A stretch of DNA of 64,000 bases from Tetracentron sinense (taxonomy: Eukaryota; Streptophyta; Magnoliopsida; Trochodendrales; Trochodendraceae), in NCBI GenBank assembly GCA_015143295.1, contig JABCRI010001446.1, positions 62,001 through 126,000 of the forward strand. The letters are read 5' to 3'. The position numbers were made by a program, and so were the translations under genes. This document shows, piece by piece, positions 19,657-30,267 of the stretch (within the stretch, counting starts at the first letter, position 1; every line of letters begins with the position of its first letter). The notes under the pieces were generated by a model, which saw only the letters and a list, made by a program, of their open reading frames with translations, was not told the DNA's origin and made no database searches.

Positions 19657-21362
19657 TTAGGCTTTAGGTCTCTAGGGTCACTTAGAATCTTATACCACGG
19701 CTTGACAAGAGCATATGTTGGGAAACAAGTTAGGATGGAAGTAAGTCGGAAGTGAGTCTTGTTCTAAGTTTGAGACTAAATGTTAGTCTTAATCTAAAAT
19801 GGTTGCTCCAACCAAGCACAGGTCTTAGAAACGCTAGAACACCAAGGTATAATATTACAACTACTCTGATGACTTGACGAGATGAATATGATGATACTAT
19901 ACTTTGTATGTAGTATTGTTATATGGTGTTATATGCTATATGGTGTGTGTACAATGTACTTATACTATTATGTGTGGTATTGTTAGGGGGCATTAAATGT
20001 GGTGTGCATACTATATGTCATGTACTAAGTGACAACCAATGTGTTAGGAATTAATTCCCAGCTAGACTTATGAGTTGAGTAATACTCCGGCTGGAGTTCA
20101 GACTATGTGTGAGTTGGTAAATGGTGGTAGGTCCTTGCCATACCCTGTACTATGGGGTCTTCGTAAATAATAGCCTTCCGAGTGAGACAATAGAATTCTC
20201 CTTCGTCTTACAAGATTAAAAAAAAATAATAATAAATAAATAAAAATTTAGAATTTACGAAAATAGGGACATAGGCTTGATAAGTAATATTATGAGCATT
20301 TGGTGTAATTTTAAACTTGTTAAACTATACTAGATGCGTCTTACATCACAAAGAAATATAAGTCACACATCATGGTATGACGATAATTCCATGAAACCCC
20401 ACGACTAGTAGAAACAGATATAGATAGTAATACGTTTTAACTCAAGGAACAAATATAATTTTAACTACCCAGGGATGCTCGATGCACGCTTCTAAGTACA
20501 GTTGCGCATTTTCTACAGCACGTCTTAGACCCAGTGCTCAGTCCCAATTAAACATAATTTTTGGATGAGCTCACGGATGTTTGATGCACGTTTCTAGATG
20601 CGCGCCTGCAGCACGCCCTAGACTCAGTGCTCGGTCCTAGTCTAGATACAGATGCGCGTTCATTCTGCAGCACGTTCTAGACATGATGCCAGTCCAAAAA
20701 TAATAAAGAATTTCTAACTTCAAAGGGTAGCATGCACATTCATACATATCTTGAGCATCATATATAGCATAGGCATCATGCATCACATAAGCATCATACA
20801 TTTCATACATGGCATGAACATCACACGGATATCATAAAACATCACATACATATTCCGCATGCATCATGTAGATCTTAGAAGCATCATACATGTCACCAGA
20901 TTTAGAGGACATCACCTAAACAACTCAATTAGATGAATTAGTCATTAGTATTAGTTCAAACTGGCTAAGGTCTTAAGTGTGTGGCCGGTTAATACCATAA
21001 TCGAGTGTGAAGCTTAGCGTCACTAGGGAAACTACTTGTACAATTATACTATTCTAATTGTACTTAGATATGTATGATGTGCTCGCATAGGTTAGGGGCT
21101 TGAGTCCAACCTCTGCTTAGGAGAATTTGTTGCCCTTAAGTAGCAACTAACGAGTTAGGCTTAGACCATAACCGGTTGCAACTCAACTAACCTTGTATCT
21201 TGGCTTCACTAGGAACCTTAGAGTATATTATTATGCTATGGTATGTGTATCTTGATGTATGTGCTCGACTTTAATAAATACCTACTATTATGAAATGCAA
21301 CGTCGGATTTTGAAGGGATTCGAATTAGACTCATGCTTTGCTATTGTCTTCAGGAGTAAACC
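19657..21362 (+). other. Untranslated leader of C
   Basis: 1.7 kb without a credible ORF. It holds an A-rich stretch (20217-20250), three imperfect repeats around TAGACxCAGTGCTCxGTCC (20460-20700) and a run of CATCATRCAT-type repeats (20740-20900). The long leader may contain packaging signals; this is inference. Confidence 0.6.
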
Positions 21363-22028
21363 ATGAGACGTGGCGATCAGGATCATGGATACCACACCAG
21401 GAGAGGTGGAGTACCTCCTCCTCCATCAGGGAATGAGCAGCCTAACCTCACCCAGGTCTTGGGGTCCATAGCAGAGTCACTAGCAATACTTGTCGCTAGG
21501 CAACCCACTACCCCCACTCCTGCGGCGGTACTTGTACCCATCCCTACGCATCATACCACAGGAAGTGAGGCACCTTGGAGGATGAGGCCCCCGGTGTTTG
21601 ATGGTGACATGGACCCATTGGTTGCAGAAGCATGGGTTAGGTACCAGTCCTCTGGACATATGCAGGTACAGAGTCCTCCGACTGCACCACAGACTTCTCT
21701 TTCGGTTGCTCCACCGGCATCGCACACGGCTACCGTGCAGGCACCCCACCTCGCACTATCTCAGGCCGTGGGATATGCGCCCTCCGCCTACTCTTATAAG
21801 ATCTGTAACCTTTGTGGGAGGAGGCATGAGGCCAGAGAGTGTAGGAGGTTCTCCGGTGGATGTTTCCACTGTGGTCGCCGGGGCCACGTGATCAAGGATT
21901 GTCCACGCCGTCAGATGCCACCGTATTCTCAGGGAAATAGGCCCACAGTTAAGCGGTCACCTCTGCAGGACTCTACACAGGCATCAAGCCCCCAGCAGTT
22001 CACCCAGCCACCTTACCAGGCTAACTAG
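21363..22028 (+). CDS. gag: Truncated Gag of C (221 aa)
   Basis: ATG 21363 gives MRRGDQDHGYHTRRGG, the same start type as gag of E, B and J. Residues 73-92 match the beginning of the capsid domain (MRPPVFDGDMDPLVAEAW). The sequence then jumps at about residue 92/93 to the Ser/Thr/Pro-rich linker, so roughly 140 residues of the capsid core are deleted without breaking the frame. A CX2C motif (CNLC, 148-151) and a zinc knuckle (C167, C170, H175, C180) remain. The product could bind RNA but lacks most of the domain that assembles particles. The stop is followed 38 bp later by solo LTR Q. Full-length relatives have about 417 residues. Confidence 0.85.
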   Translation: MRRGDQDHGYHTRRGGVPPPPSGNEQPNLTQVLGSIAESLAILVARQPTTPTPAAVLVPIPTHHTTGSEAPWRMRPPVFDGDMDPLVAEAWVRYQSSGHMQVQSPPTAPQTSLSVAPPASHTATVQAPHLALSQAVGYAPSAYSYKICNLCGRRHEARECRRFSGGCFHCGRRGHVIKDCPRRQMPPYSQGNRPTVKRSPLQDSTQASSPQQFTQPPYQAN

Positions 22029-22278
22029 GGTCAAGCCCTTGCCATGCCAGAACAGAATGCTCAGACTGTAGAGCCCCGGACCTTTTCACATTTAATGCAT
22101 GACACTTTCGTTGCCATTTTACCTTTAAAGAGGTATACTTAATAAATAAGGAAGAAATTGGAAATTCCGAAATGTCAGAAATGTTCGTTTTCAAAGTACG
22201 AACCCAACGCAAGTTGAATCGTCAAAATCGGACGAACGAGTCAAAAGTTATGGCCAAAACAGTTTGGACCTGCAGACC

Positions 22279-22462
22279 ACCGATCGCTCGGTCCATGGAG
22301 CGATCGATCGGTCCAAAACCGATCGCTCGGAGGCTATCGACTGGTCGAGATTTTTGTATGGGGAAATTTTCCAGAGAGTGAAATTTTAACCGATCGCTCG
22401 GTTATGAAAACGATTGATCGGTAGGCAACCGATCGATCGGTCATTAACACCGATCGCTCGGT
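22279..22462 (+). promoter_or_regulatory. Palindrome array of solo LTR Q
   Basis: Motifs begin at 22279, 22299, 22318, then 22389, 22409, 22428 and 22449 (steps of 19-21 bp). The clusters flank TTTTTGTATGGGGAAATTTT. The array ends about 60 bp upstream of the TATATA box. Confidence 0.82.
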
Positions 22463-23931
22463 CCTCGCGTTTTACAGAATTTTCACTAAGGGCATTTTCG
22501 GCATTCGGGTGTTATACCCTTTCTTATATAGGATTGCCCGAGCCTTTAGGGCTCATTCTCAACCCTTAGAGTCTTTTGAGAGATAGAGAGAAAGGAGAAG
22601 GTTTTCCCTAAACCTAGGGTTTCCATTTTGAAGAGAAATCAAAGGGGTTTGAGACCCTAGATCATCCTCAAGTCTATTTTCTCCAAGTCTCGGCTCAAGC
22701 TCGTGTGGGGCACTCTCCTCAAGCTAGGGCAGCAACTCACGGTCGTTTTGGAAAGGGGGATTTCTTCCTCACTTGATCAAGGTCGGTACTTCTTGCTACC
22801 CTCCTAGTTATAGTTCTTCTTTTCCTTTATTTTCTTTGTGTTCCTTTATACATCCATGTATTATGAGATGGGTTGTGAATGGTGAATGGTGAATGATGAA
22901 TGGAGATGAATGTGGGCGATTGGATGCCGTGTGTATTGATGTGATGGATGAACGGGGAGGGCATTGTACCCATAATAAACATACATATGTGATGTGAGTA
23001 AAACCCACCTAGAAAAGCATGTTGTAGGGTAAATAAATAATGAACACACTATGTTTGATGAGATGCCAAGGTGAATAAAATGAGTGATAAATTAAGGGAA
23101 TAAATGTTTAATTATTCATGAAATTGTTAGGGCATATGATAGTGTGTTTCTTACATTTCTCAAAATGTGCGATTTATTACTTGTTCAAATCGTGATATGC
23201 TATGCTTTGTAAATTACCCAAATCGTCATATTTAATTCCAAATGCAAGTATGCACACGATCTCACGAGCACGCATGCATGACATGGATTACCGACGTTTT
23301 TCAAGAATAGGATTTAGAGGTGGGGCATATCCTATGATATGTTTTACCTCGCTTTTGGCAAGGACAAGACAATCATGCATTTTCATAAGAAGGGTCTCCC
23401 TTCCCTCACAAGTGCATACATAACATAAGAAGGGCCTCCCTTCCCTCACAAGTACATCTCACAAGAACATCTCACAAGTGAAAGGACATGACAAGCATGG
23501 GCATTTAGGAAGAAGGGTCTCCCTTCCCTCACAAGTAGTTTACTTTTTCAAGCAAGCATGACAAGACATGGCATGACAAGCATAATCATTCTAGGAAGAA
23601 GGGTCTCCCTTCCCTCACAAGTAGTTTACTTTCCAAGCAAGCATGACATGGCATGACACGCATGATACGATAGGATAAGACAAACGTGACAAGCTTCCAA
23701 GCAAGGAAATGGTATTTTCAGTCAAGTCAAGTGCACGGTATTTTCAAGGGTTTTACCGGCTTTTATGAATTCAAGCATGATTATATACTCCTTTACTTTA
23801 TTGTCCTGATATGAATTTTTCCTGTTTTATATGCATGAATTGTCTCCTGCTTTATATATGCTATCTGTATGCTATGACTATTGGTTAGTATTTAGTACCC
23901 GCTGAGTATTCCATGCTCAGCCGTACTTCTT

Positions 23932-24051
23932 ATGTCGGCAGGTGATGGCGGAGCAGCTGCTCCATTTGATATCTGTGCTCCGAGCCCTTGGGTGGAGGAG
24001 GAGTACGTCGAGGAGCCTTTGGAGGAACCTCCCGTAGAGGGTTACCATTAG
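23932..24051 (+). CDS. LTR small ORF of Q (39 aa)
   Basis: ATG 23932: MSAGDGGAAAPFDICAPSP, then WVEEEYVEEPLEEPPVEGYH, stop TAG. The residue composition is acidic and Pro-rich, with no signal peptide or membrane segment. It sits 12 bases downstream of the hairpin GCTGAGTATTCCATGCTCAGC. The function is unknown. Confidence 0.5.
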   Translation: MSAGDGGAAAPFDICAPSPWVEEEYVEEPLEEPPVEGYH

Positions 24052-24361
24052 GTGGTTGTAGATTCTATGTGGTTTAGCTGTGGGTGAGCATGAGTGATTA
24101 TATCCATGTATTTTGGCGGGCGTGTCCGCACTTTCTTTGTTTTGTTTTCTTTTGTATTAAACTTGGACCATGTGTATATATATACTTAGAGGTTTGTTAG
24201 ACTTCCGTTGTGTTTTATAGTTATGCTTCCGCTGTTATCCTCTATTGTATATGTCCTGTGAGTTTTGCAGGTTGGTTCGTCAAGCAAGTCATGTAAGTAA
24301 TGGTTAAGTCGTCCAAGATTCACTCTAACTCCTAGGGTGGGTTTTGGGTCGCGACACAGAC

Positions 24362-24705
24362 ATTAGATGATATGGCATGAGGATATGAGAGAAGAGACAA
24401 AATTAATTTTTTTTTTGTTTGTAGAAGGGAATGTATTTTGTGTTTTGTCGTGGGCAGTCAGTTGCCGCTTGTATGTGATTATGCTACCATATGTTATGAA
24501 AGTTCCCATCTATTTAGAATGATGTTGCGTTCTATAAGAAAACTAGGTGCCTCGCCAACAAGTGATTACCTAGCCTTCTAGTGATTAATAGAGGATTATC
24601 ATGTCGTTCAGTGGGAAAGGTTAAGCATGGGCAAGTGTCCTCGTTTGATTTAGTAACATCCTACGTCCTAATTTCGAGGACGAAATTCGTATAAGGGGGG
24701 GAGGA
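24362..24705 (+). other. 3' internal remnant and polypurine tract of C
   Basis: About 344 bp without coding sequence, including a T10 tract near 24407 and the conserved TTTCGAGGACGAAATTCG (24672-24689) that precedes the PPT in Tekay-type elements. The PPT AAGGGGGGGAGGA is at 24693-24705. Confidence 0.75.
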
Positions 24706-27384
24706 TGTAGCGCCCCGGATTTTCTACAAGCCCTGTCCATGTGCAAGCACTGTTCATGTGAGTGAATAATGCCGAGGGCACTAGTATTGGAAGGGCCAAA
24801 GGCCATTATTATAAGTTAGGTTGTAATTGGAAAGTGAGGTGAATAGTGCTAGTGCACGAGGCATAAAGAGGCTAGGGCCTCTCATGCTTATCGGTGTGAA
24901 TTCAATGATCACCTAGGTGGGATGAAAACCTATGGAGAATGATTTATGAGGTGTGATTAGGGTGTTGGACACCAAGGAAAAGAGTGTGAAAACCCTCGAG
25001 GTATTCTAGGTGTCGAAAAGGTATGTTTCGGCAATTTCCCCAACTTTAAAGGGCTCTACTTTAGTCGTCGTTATTCAGAATCGAGTGATAACTGAATTTT
25101 TAGAAAGGTATTAGAACCCTCTTCAAGGTTCATGTTGATCATATTCCCTGATTTTGAGTCGGGGTCGAGTCAAAAGTGGGATTTCCGAAATCGGGTCAGC
25201 TGCAAATCTGGGCTGTCGCAACCCATTACAGACCAGTCAGCTTTAGGGGCATTTTGGTCAATGAATAAAGAATAATTAGAATTTCTTCAAAACATCAAAG
25301 TTGTTACTCTTCAAAAGATGAATCCAACGCAAGTTGAATCGTCAAAATCAGAACTCTGAGTCAAAAGTTATAGCCAAAATACTGAAGTGTGTTTTGCAGC
25401 ACCAGTCAATATCGAGAGCTCGGTCCACTACCGAGAGATCGGTCATCTATCGGTCCTACACGATTTTCAGAAAATTTTTAGGGGTTTTTTGGTCTTTTGG
25501 CCACTCCACCCTTATTTTTAAGGGTTGGCTCGAGCCAAGGGTGTTCATAAACACCCTTAGCCATATTTTGAGAGGGAGAGAAGAGGAAAGGGGTTTTCCA
25601 AAACCTAGGTTTCCATTTTGAAGAGAAATCAAAGGGGTTTGAGACCCTAGATCATCCTCAAGCACGTTTTCCTTCAAGATCTCGGCTCAAGCTTGTGCGG
25701 AGCTCGTGTTCCAAGCTAGGACAGCAACTCACGGTCGTTTGGAAGAGGGATTTCATCCTCATCTCTTCAAGGTCGGTACTCCTTACTACCCTCCTAGTTA
25801 TATCTTCTCTTTTCCTTTATTTCTTCTTGTTTTCCTTCATATATATATATATATATATATGTTATGAGATGGGTGGTATGTATGGTAAATGGAGATGGAT
25901 GTTGGCGAATGGATGCCGTGTGGATGATGTAATGAATGAATGGGGAAGGGCATGGTACTAATAATAAACATACAAGTGTGATGTGAGTATAACCCACCTA
26001 GAAAAGCATGATTTAGGTTTAAGTAATTAATGAACACACCCTATGTTTGATGAAATGCCAAGGTGAATAAAATGAATGATAAATTAAGGGAGTGCACGCC
26101 TAATTACCCATGAAATTGTTAGGGCTTATGTTAGTGTGTTTCTTGCGTTTCTTAAAATGTGAAAATTATTACTTGCTTCAATTGTGATATGCTATGCTTT
26201 GTGAATCACCCCAATTTGTCATATTTAATTTCAAATGCAAGTATGTACACGATCCCACGAGCACGACATGAAATGACATGACTTACCGATGTTTTAAGGA
26301 CGGGATGTAGAGGTGGGGCATATCCTATGATATGTTGCCCTTCGCTTTTAGCAAGGACGAGACATGCATGCATTGCATAGGGAAGGGTCTCCCATCCCCT
26401 CGCATTACACGCATAGCATAGCATTGCATGATACGCATAGCATGGTATGGCATGTCATGCATAGAGATGCTAGTTGCGACGGTCTATGAACGGTAGCTAG
26501 GCATACATGGTTCATGCATCGAGATGCTAGTTGCGACAGTCTATGAACGGCAGCTAGGCATACATGGTTCATGCATAGAGATGCTAGTTGCGACGGTCTA
26601 TGAATGGAAGCTAGGCATACACGGTTCATGCATAGGGATGCTAGTTGCGACGGTCTATGAACGGCATGTAGGCATCCCATTTCAGCGTAGGGGTAGAGCA
26701 TATCCTAAGATATGTTTTGCTCCGACACCACAAGTACACGAGCATGTTCAATTTCCAAGAAAGCACGCATGATTAGACACACTCGACAAGGTCAAGCGAG
26801 ATGATTTCAAGAGTTTTTCCGACTTAGATATGATTACAGCATGAACTATAAACTGATTGTTTTTCCCTGTTAATTGTATGAACTGTTTCCTGCTTTATTC
26901 TAATTCTATATTGCTATGTTGCTATGATTGTTGGTTAGTATTCGGTACCCGCTGAGTATTCCATGCTCAGTCGTACTTCTTATGCCAGCAGGTGATAGTG
27001 TAGCGGCTGCTCCTTATGGTATCTGTACTCTGAGCCATTGGGCAGAAGAGGAATGCGTTGTGAAACCTATGGAGGAACCTCCGGTAGAGGGTTACTATTA
27101 GGTGGTGATAGATTCTGAGTGAATAGCTGTGGGTGAGCATGAGTGATTATATCCATGTATTTTGGTGGGCATGTCCGCACTTTCTTTGTTTTGATTTCTT
27201 TGTATTAAAACTTGGACCATGTGTATATACTTAGAGGTTTGTTAGACTTCCGCTGTATCTTATAGTTATGCTTCCGCTGTTATCCTCTATTGTATATGAT
27301 CTGTGGGTGTTTTGCAGGTTGATTTAAGGTTAGGTCACGTCGCCAAAGTATCCTAACTCCTAGGGGGTATTTTGGGGTGCGACA
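24706..27384 (+). repeat. 3' LTR of C (2679 bp)
   Basis: Starts TGTAGCGCCCCGG, ends TTTTGGGGTGCGACA. It retains the segment deleted from the 5' LTR, with the donor-like TTCAAG^GTCGGTACT (25771/25772) and an (AT)11 microsatellite (25839-25860). It has four 57-bp repeats and a small ORF at 26982-27101 (MPAGDSV..., 39 aa). Confidence 0.92.
26982..27101 (+). CDS. LTR small ORF of C 3' LTR (39 aa)
   Basis: ATG 26982, 39 codons, differing from the 5' LTR copy by MPAG for MSAG and TLSH for TPSH; the end EEPPVEGYY is unchanged. Confidence 0.42.
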   Translation: MPAGDSVAAAPYGICTLSHWAEEECVVKPMEEPPVEGYY

Positions 27385-30122
27385 TACAACTTCACCCATA
27401 CAAGGCCTCAAATGGAGCCATTTGGATGCTTGCCTGGTAGCTGTTATTGTAGACGAATTCAACCAAAGGCAAGTATTCTTCCCAACTGCCCTTGAAATCC
27501 AACATACAAGCTCGAAGCATGTCTTCGATGATTTGGTTCACCCTCTCGGTTTGTCCGACCGTTTGTGGATGAAAGACAGTGCTGAAATCAAGTCGGGAAC
27601 CCACGGCTTCCTGAAAACTCTTCTAGAACTTGGACGTGAATCTCGGATCCCGATCTGACACAATACTAACTGGTACCCTGTGTAGCCTAACAACTTCCTT
27701 GATGTACAGAGCGGTCAACTGGCTAGAATTGAACGTGGTCCGGTAAGGTAAGAAATGCGCGGACTTTGTCAAATGGTCCACCACAACCCATATTGCATCT
27801 GAGCCCCTTGCCGTCTTTGGCAAGCCAACTATGAAGTCCTTGGAGATGTTCTCCCATTTCCACTCAGGAATAGGAAGAGACTGTAATAGACCTGCGGGTC
27901 GCATGTGCTCTGCTTTCACCTGCTGGCACACCAAACACCGTGCCACATATTCTGCAGCATCCGTCTTCATATTCTGCCACCAAAAGTGACTCTTGAGGTT
28001 CCGATACATCTTTGTACCCCCAGGATGCACTGTGTATTTCGAACAGTGAACCTCATCCATAATCTCCCTCCGAAGATCTAAATTAGCCGGAACACAAAGC
28101 CTTCCCTTGAATGTGATAGCACCTCGGCTAGTGAGAGAGAAGTCCTCACTACCCTTGGTAACTTCCTTGTCCCAAAAAGCCAACAATTCAGCATCCATGG
28201 CTTGATATTGTTGGATCAAATCTATAATGTACGGCCGGATCGTGACATTTGCCAAAATAGGACTGTGGATAGAATCATTCACACTGATGTCCAGATTTTC
28301 CAAATCTTCCAATAGTCTCCATTCTCGAACTAACATATGGGCTAATAACCTCGGAGGTCTTCTACTCAAGGCGTCTGCTACAATGTTTGCTTTGCCCGGG
28401 TGGTATTGGATGGTGCAGTCAGTCTTTCAAAAATTCCATCCAACGCCTTTGCCGTAGATTCAGCTCCTTTTGGGAAAAGAGATACTTGAGACTCTTGTGA
28501 TCCGTGAACACATAGAACTCTACCCCATAAAGGTAATGGCGCCAAATCTTGAGTGCAAACACGACCACCGCAGGCTCCAAGTCGTGCATGGGATAATTCT
28601 TTTCATGCTCCTTCAATTGCCTGGATGCGTAGGTAATGACTTTCTTGTGTTGCATGAGCACACACCCAAGTCCAACGTGCGAGGCATCACTATACACCTC
28701 ATACCCACCATGGCCGGATGGCACAATAAGGATGAGGGCTGTAGTAAGCCTCTTCTTGAATTCCGTGAAACTGATCTTGCACTTATCGCTCCACACGAAC
28801 TTCGCATTCTTCCTTGTCAAGTAAGTGAGTAGTGCAGCAAGGCTAGAGAAACCCTCTACGAATCACCTATAATAGCCTGCTAACCCAAGGAAATTGCATA
28901 TCTCAGTGATACTCTTGGGCCTTGCCCAACTCATGACTGCCTCTATCTTCTTCGGATCTACTGAAATGCGTTCCGCGGATACAACGTGGCCTAGGAATGC
29001 CACCTCTTCCAACCAAAACTCACATTTGCTAAGTTTGGCGTACAGCTTGAGCTCTCTTAGCATTTCCAAAGTAAGACGAAGGTCTCACATGTGATCCTTC
29101 CGTGTCTGGGAATACACCAAGATATCGTCGACAAACACAATCACGCATCGATCCAGGTATGGTCGGAACACCCGGCTCATCAAATCCATAAAGGCTGCCG
29201 GCGCATTTATGAGACCAAAAGGCATCACAAAGAACTCGTAGTGTCCGTATCGAGTCCAAAAAGCAGTTTTGGGCACATCCTCGGCCTTGATCTTCAACTG
29301 GTGGTAACCAGACCGAAGATCGATCTCAGAGAAAAATCTCGCCCCCTTTAACTGATCGAACAAGTCATCAATCCTAGGCAATGGATAATTATTCTTTATA
29401 GTGACCCTGTTCAACTGTCGGTAATCGACGCACATCCGCATAGAGCCATCCTTCTTCTTAACAAATAACACCGGGGCACCCCACGGTGAGACACTTGGTC
29501 GTATGAAACCAAGGCCTTGCAATTCCTCCAACTGAGTCTTCAACTCCTTGAGTTCAATAGGGGCCATTCTCTACGGAGCCCTGAAAATAGGAGCTGTGCC
29601 TGGTACAAGGTCGATCACAAACTCAATCTCCCTGTCTGGAGGCAATCCTAGCAACTCCTCTGGAAATACATCCAAGAATTCACTCACGATTGGAATAGTC
29701 TAAGAGTCCTTTGCCTCGGGGTTTGCTAGGCTCAAGTCGCAAAACGGGCAATATCTCTACTTCTCAATTCCCAAAAATGAAATAGCTTGCCTTCCACTGG
29801 TTGGAAGAGTACCATCTTTTCAAAACAAGCCACATGCCCATGATGTGTTGCTAACCAATCCATTCCCAAGATGACATTGAAGTCTTGAAATCCGATGATG
29901 ATTAGATCAACCGCCAATTCGTGGCTCCCCACTTGAACCACACTATTTCTACACACTTTATCTGCCACTACTGTCTTGCCGAGAGGAGTCGAAATGGCCA
30001 ACTCCTGTTCCAACTAACTAGGCTCGGAGGAAAAACCTGAGAGAAACTCGGCGATACGAATGAATGAGTAGACCCGGTGTCGATCAATACTCGAGCCAAA
30101 CATTCATTGACTAGTAGGGTTC
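27385..30122 (-). pseudogene. pol: B pol main part: protease, RT, RNase H, integrase core
   Basis: Read right to left. The protease active-site DTGSTHSF is intact near 30080. RT has [22 protein letters not shown] and FVDDILVYS near 29110. RNase H has VYSDASHVG and [11 protein letters not shown]. The integrase zinc finger has H...H and CLVC near 27935. The integrase core has DFIVGLP, VSDRDP and, after a stop, HPQTVGQTER. Nonsense or frameshift breaks occur near 29085 (CGA to TGA in DHAR), 28863, 28419-28440, 27623 and 30013-30020; the first is a C-to-T change at a CpG, typical of methylated repeats. The gene continues at 17300 after element C. Confidence 0.92.
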
Positions 30123-30267
30123 CTGAAATTTTATCTAGCTAAGTTAATCCATGCATCAACAGCGTATACATATCGGTATATATACAAATAATCATGCCAT
30201 ATACGTACACAATCAAATAATCCATAACAAAAATTTAAGGAAAATTAAATAAACTACAACTGCGTAC
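30123..30267 (-). other. Putative gag-pol intron of B
   Basis: 145 bp, AT-rich, with borders GTGCAAG^GTACGCAG and AAAATTTCAG^GAACC. The unspliced gag frame ends shortly after the donor. Splicing continues the frame as [14 protein letters not shown] into the protease. Borders and phase match J and E. Confidence 0.65.

Larger units (their letters stand above)
22067..24356 (+). mobile_element. Solo LTR Q (2290 bp)
   Basis: TSD CAGAC at 22062-22066 and 24357-24361. Starts TGTAGAGCCCCGGACC, ends GGGTCGCGACA, and carries no internal sequence, so it is the product of LTR-LTR recombination. It contains the palindrome array, a TATATA box (about 22524), a donor-like ATCAAG^GTCGGTACT (22781/22782), GAAGGGTCTCCCTTCCCTC repeats (23390-23625), the CATATCCTATGATATG palindrome (near 23326) and the small ORF. 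It is nearly the same sequence as solo LTR G in the opposite orientation. Confidence 0.93.
17301..27384 (+). mobile_element. Element C: non-autonomous, gag-only Ty3 element
   Basis: TSD TACAA (17296-17300 and 27385-27389) brackets it inside B's integrase gene. It has LTRs of 2340 bp (17301-19640) and 2679 bp (24706-27384), a tRNA-iMet PBS, a 1.7-kb leader, one gag ORF with an internal deletion, about 380 bp of 3' untranslated sequence and a PPT. No protease, RT or integrase is present. Solo LTR Q (22067-24356) is inserted just after gag. The plan fits the gag-only TR-GAG type of plant elements, which must be replicated by enzymes of other elements. Confidence 0.92.

Noticed and set aside
25839-25860. 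(AT)11 tract as a regulatory element
   Set aside because: A simple microsatellite in the C 3' LTR, in the segment absent from the 5' LTR; nothing suggests a function.
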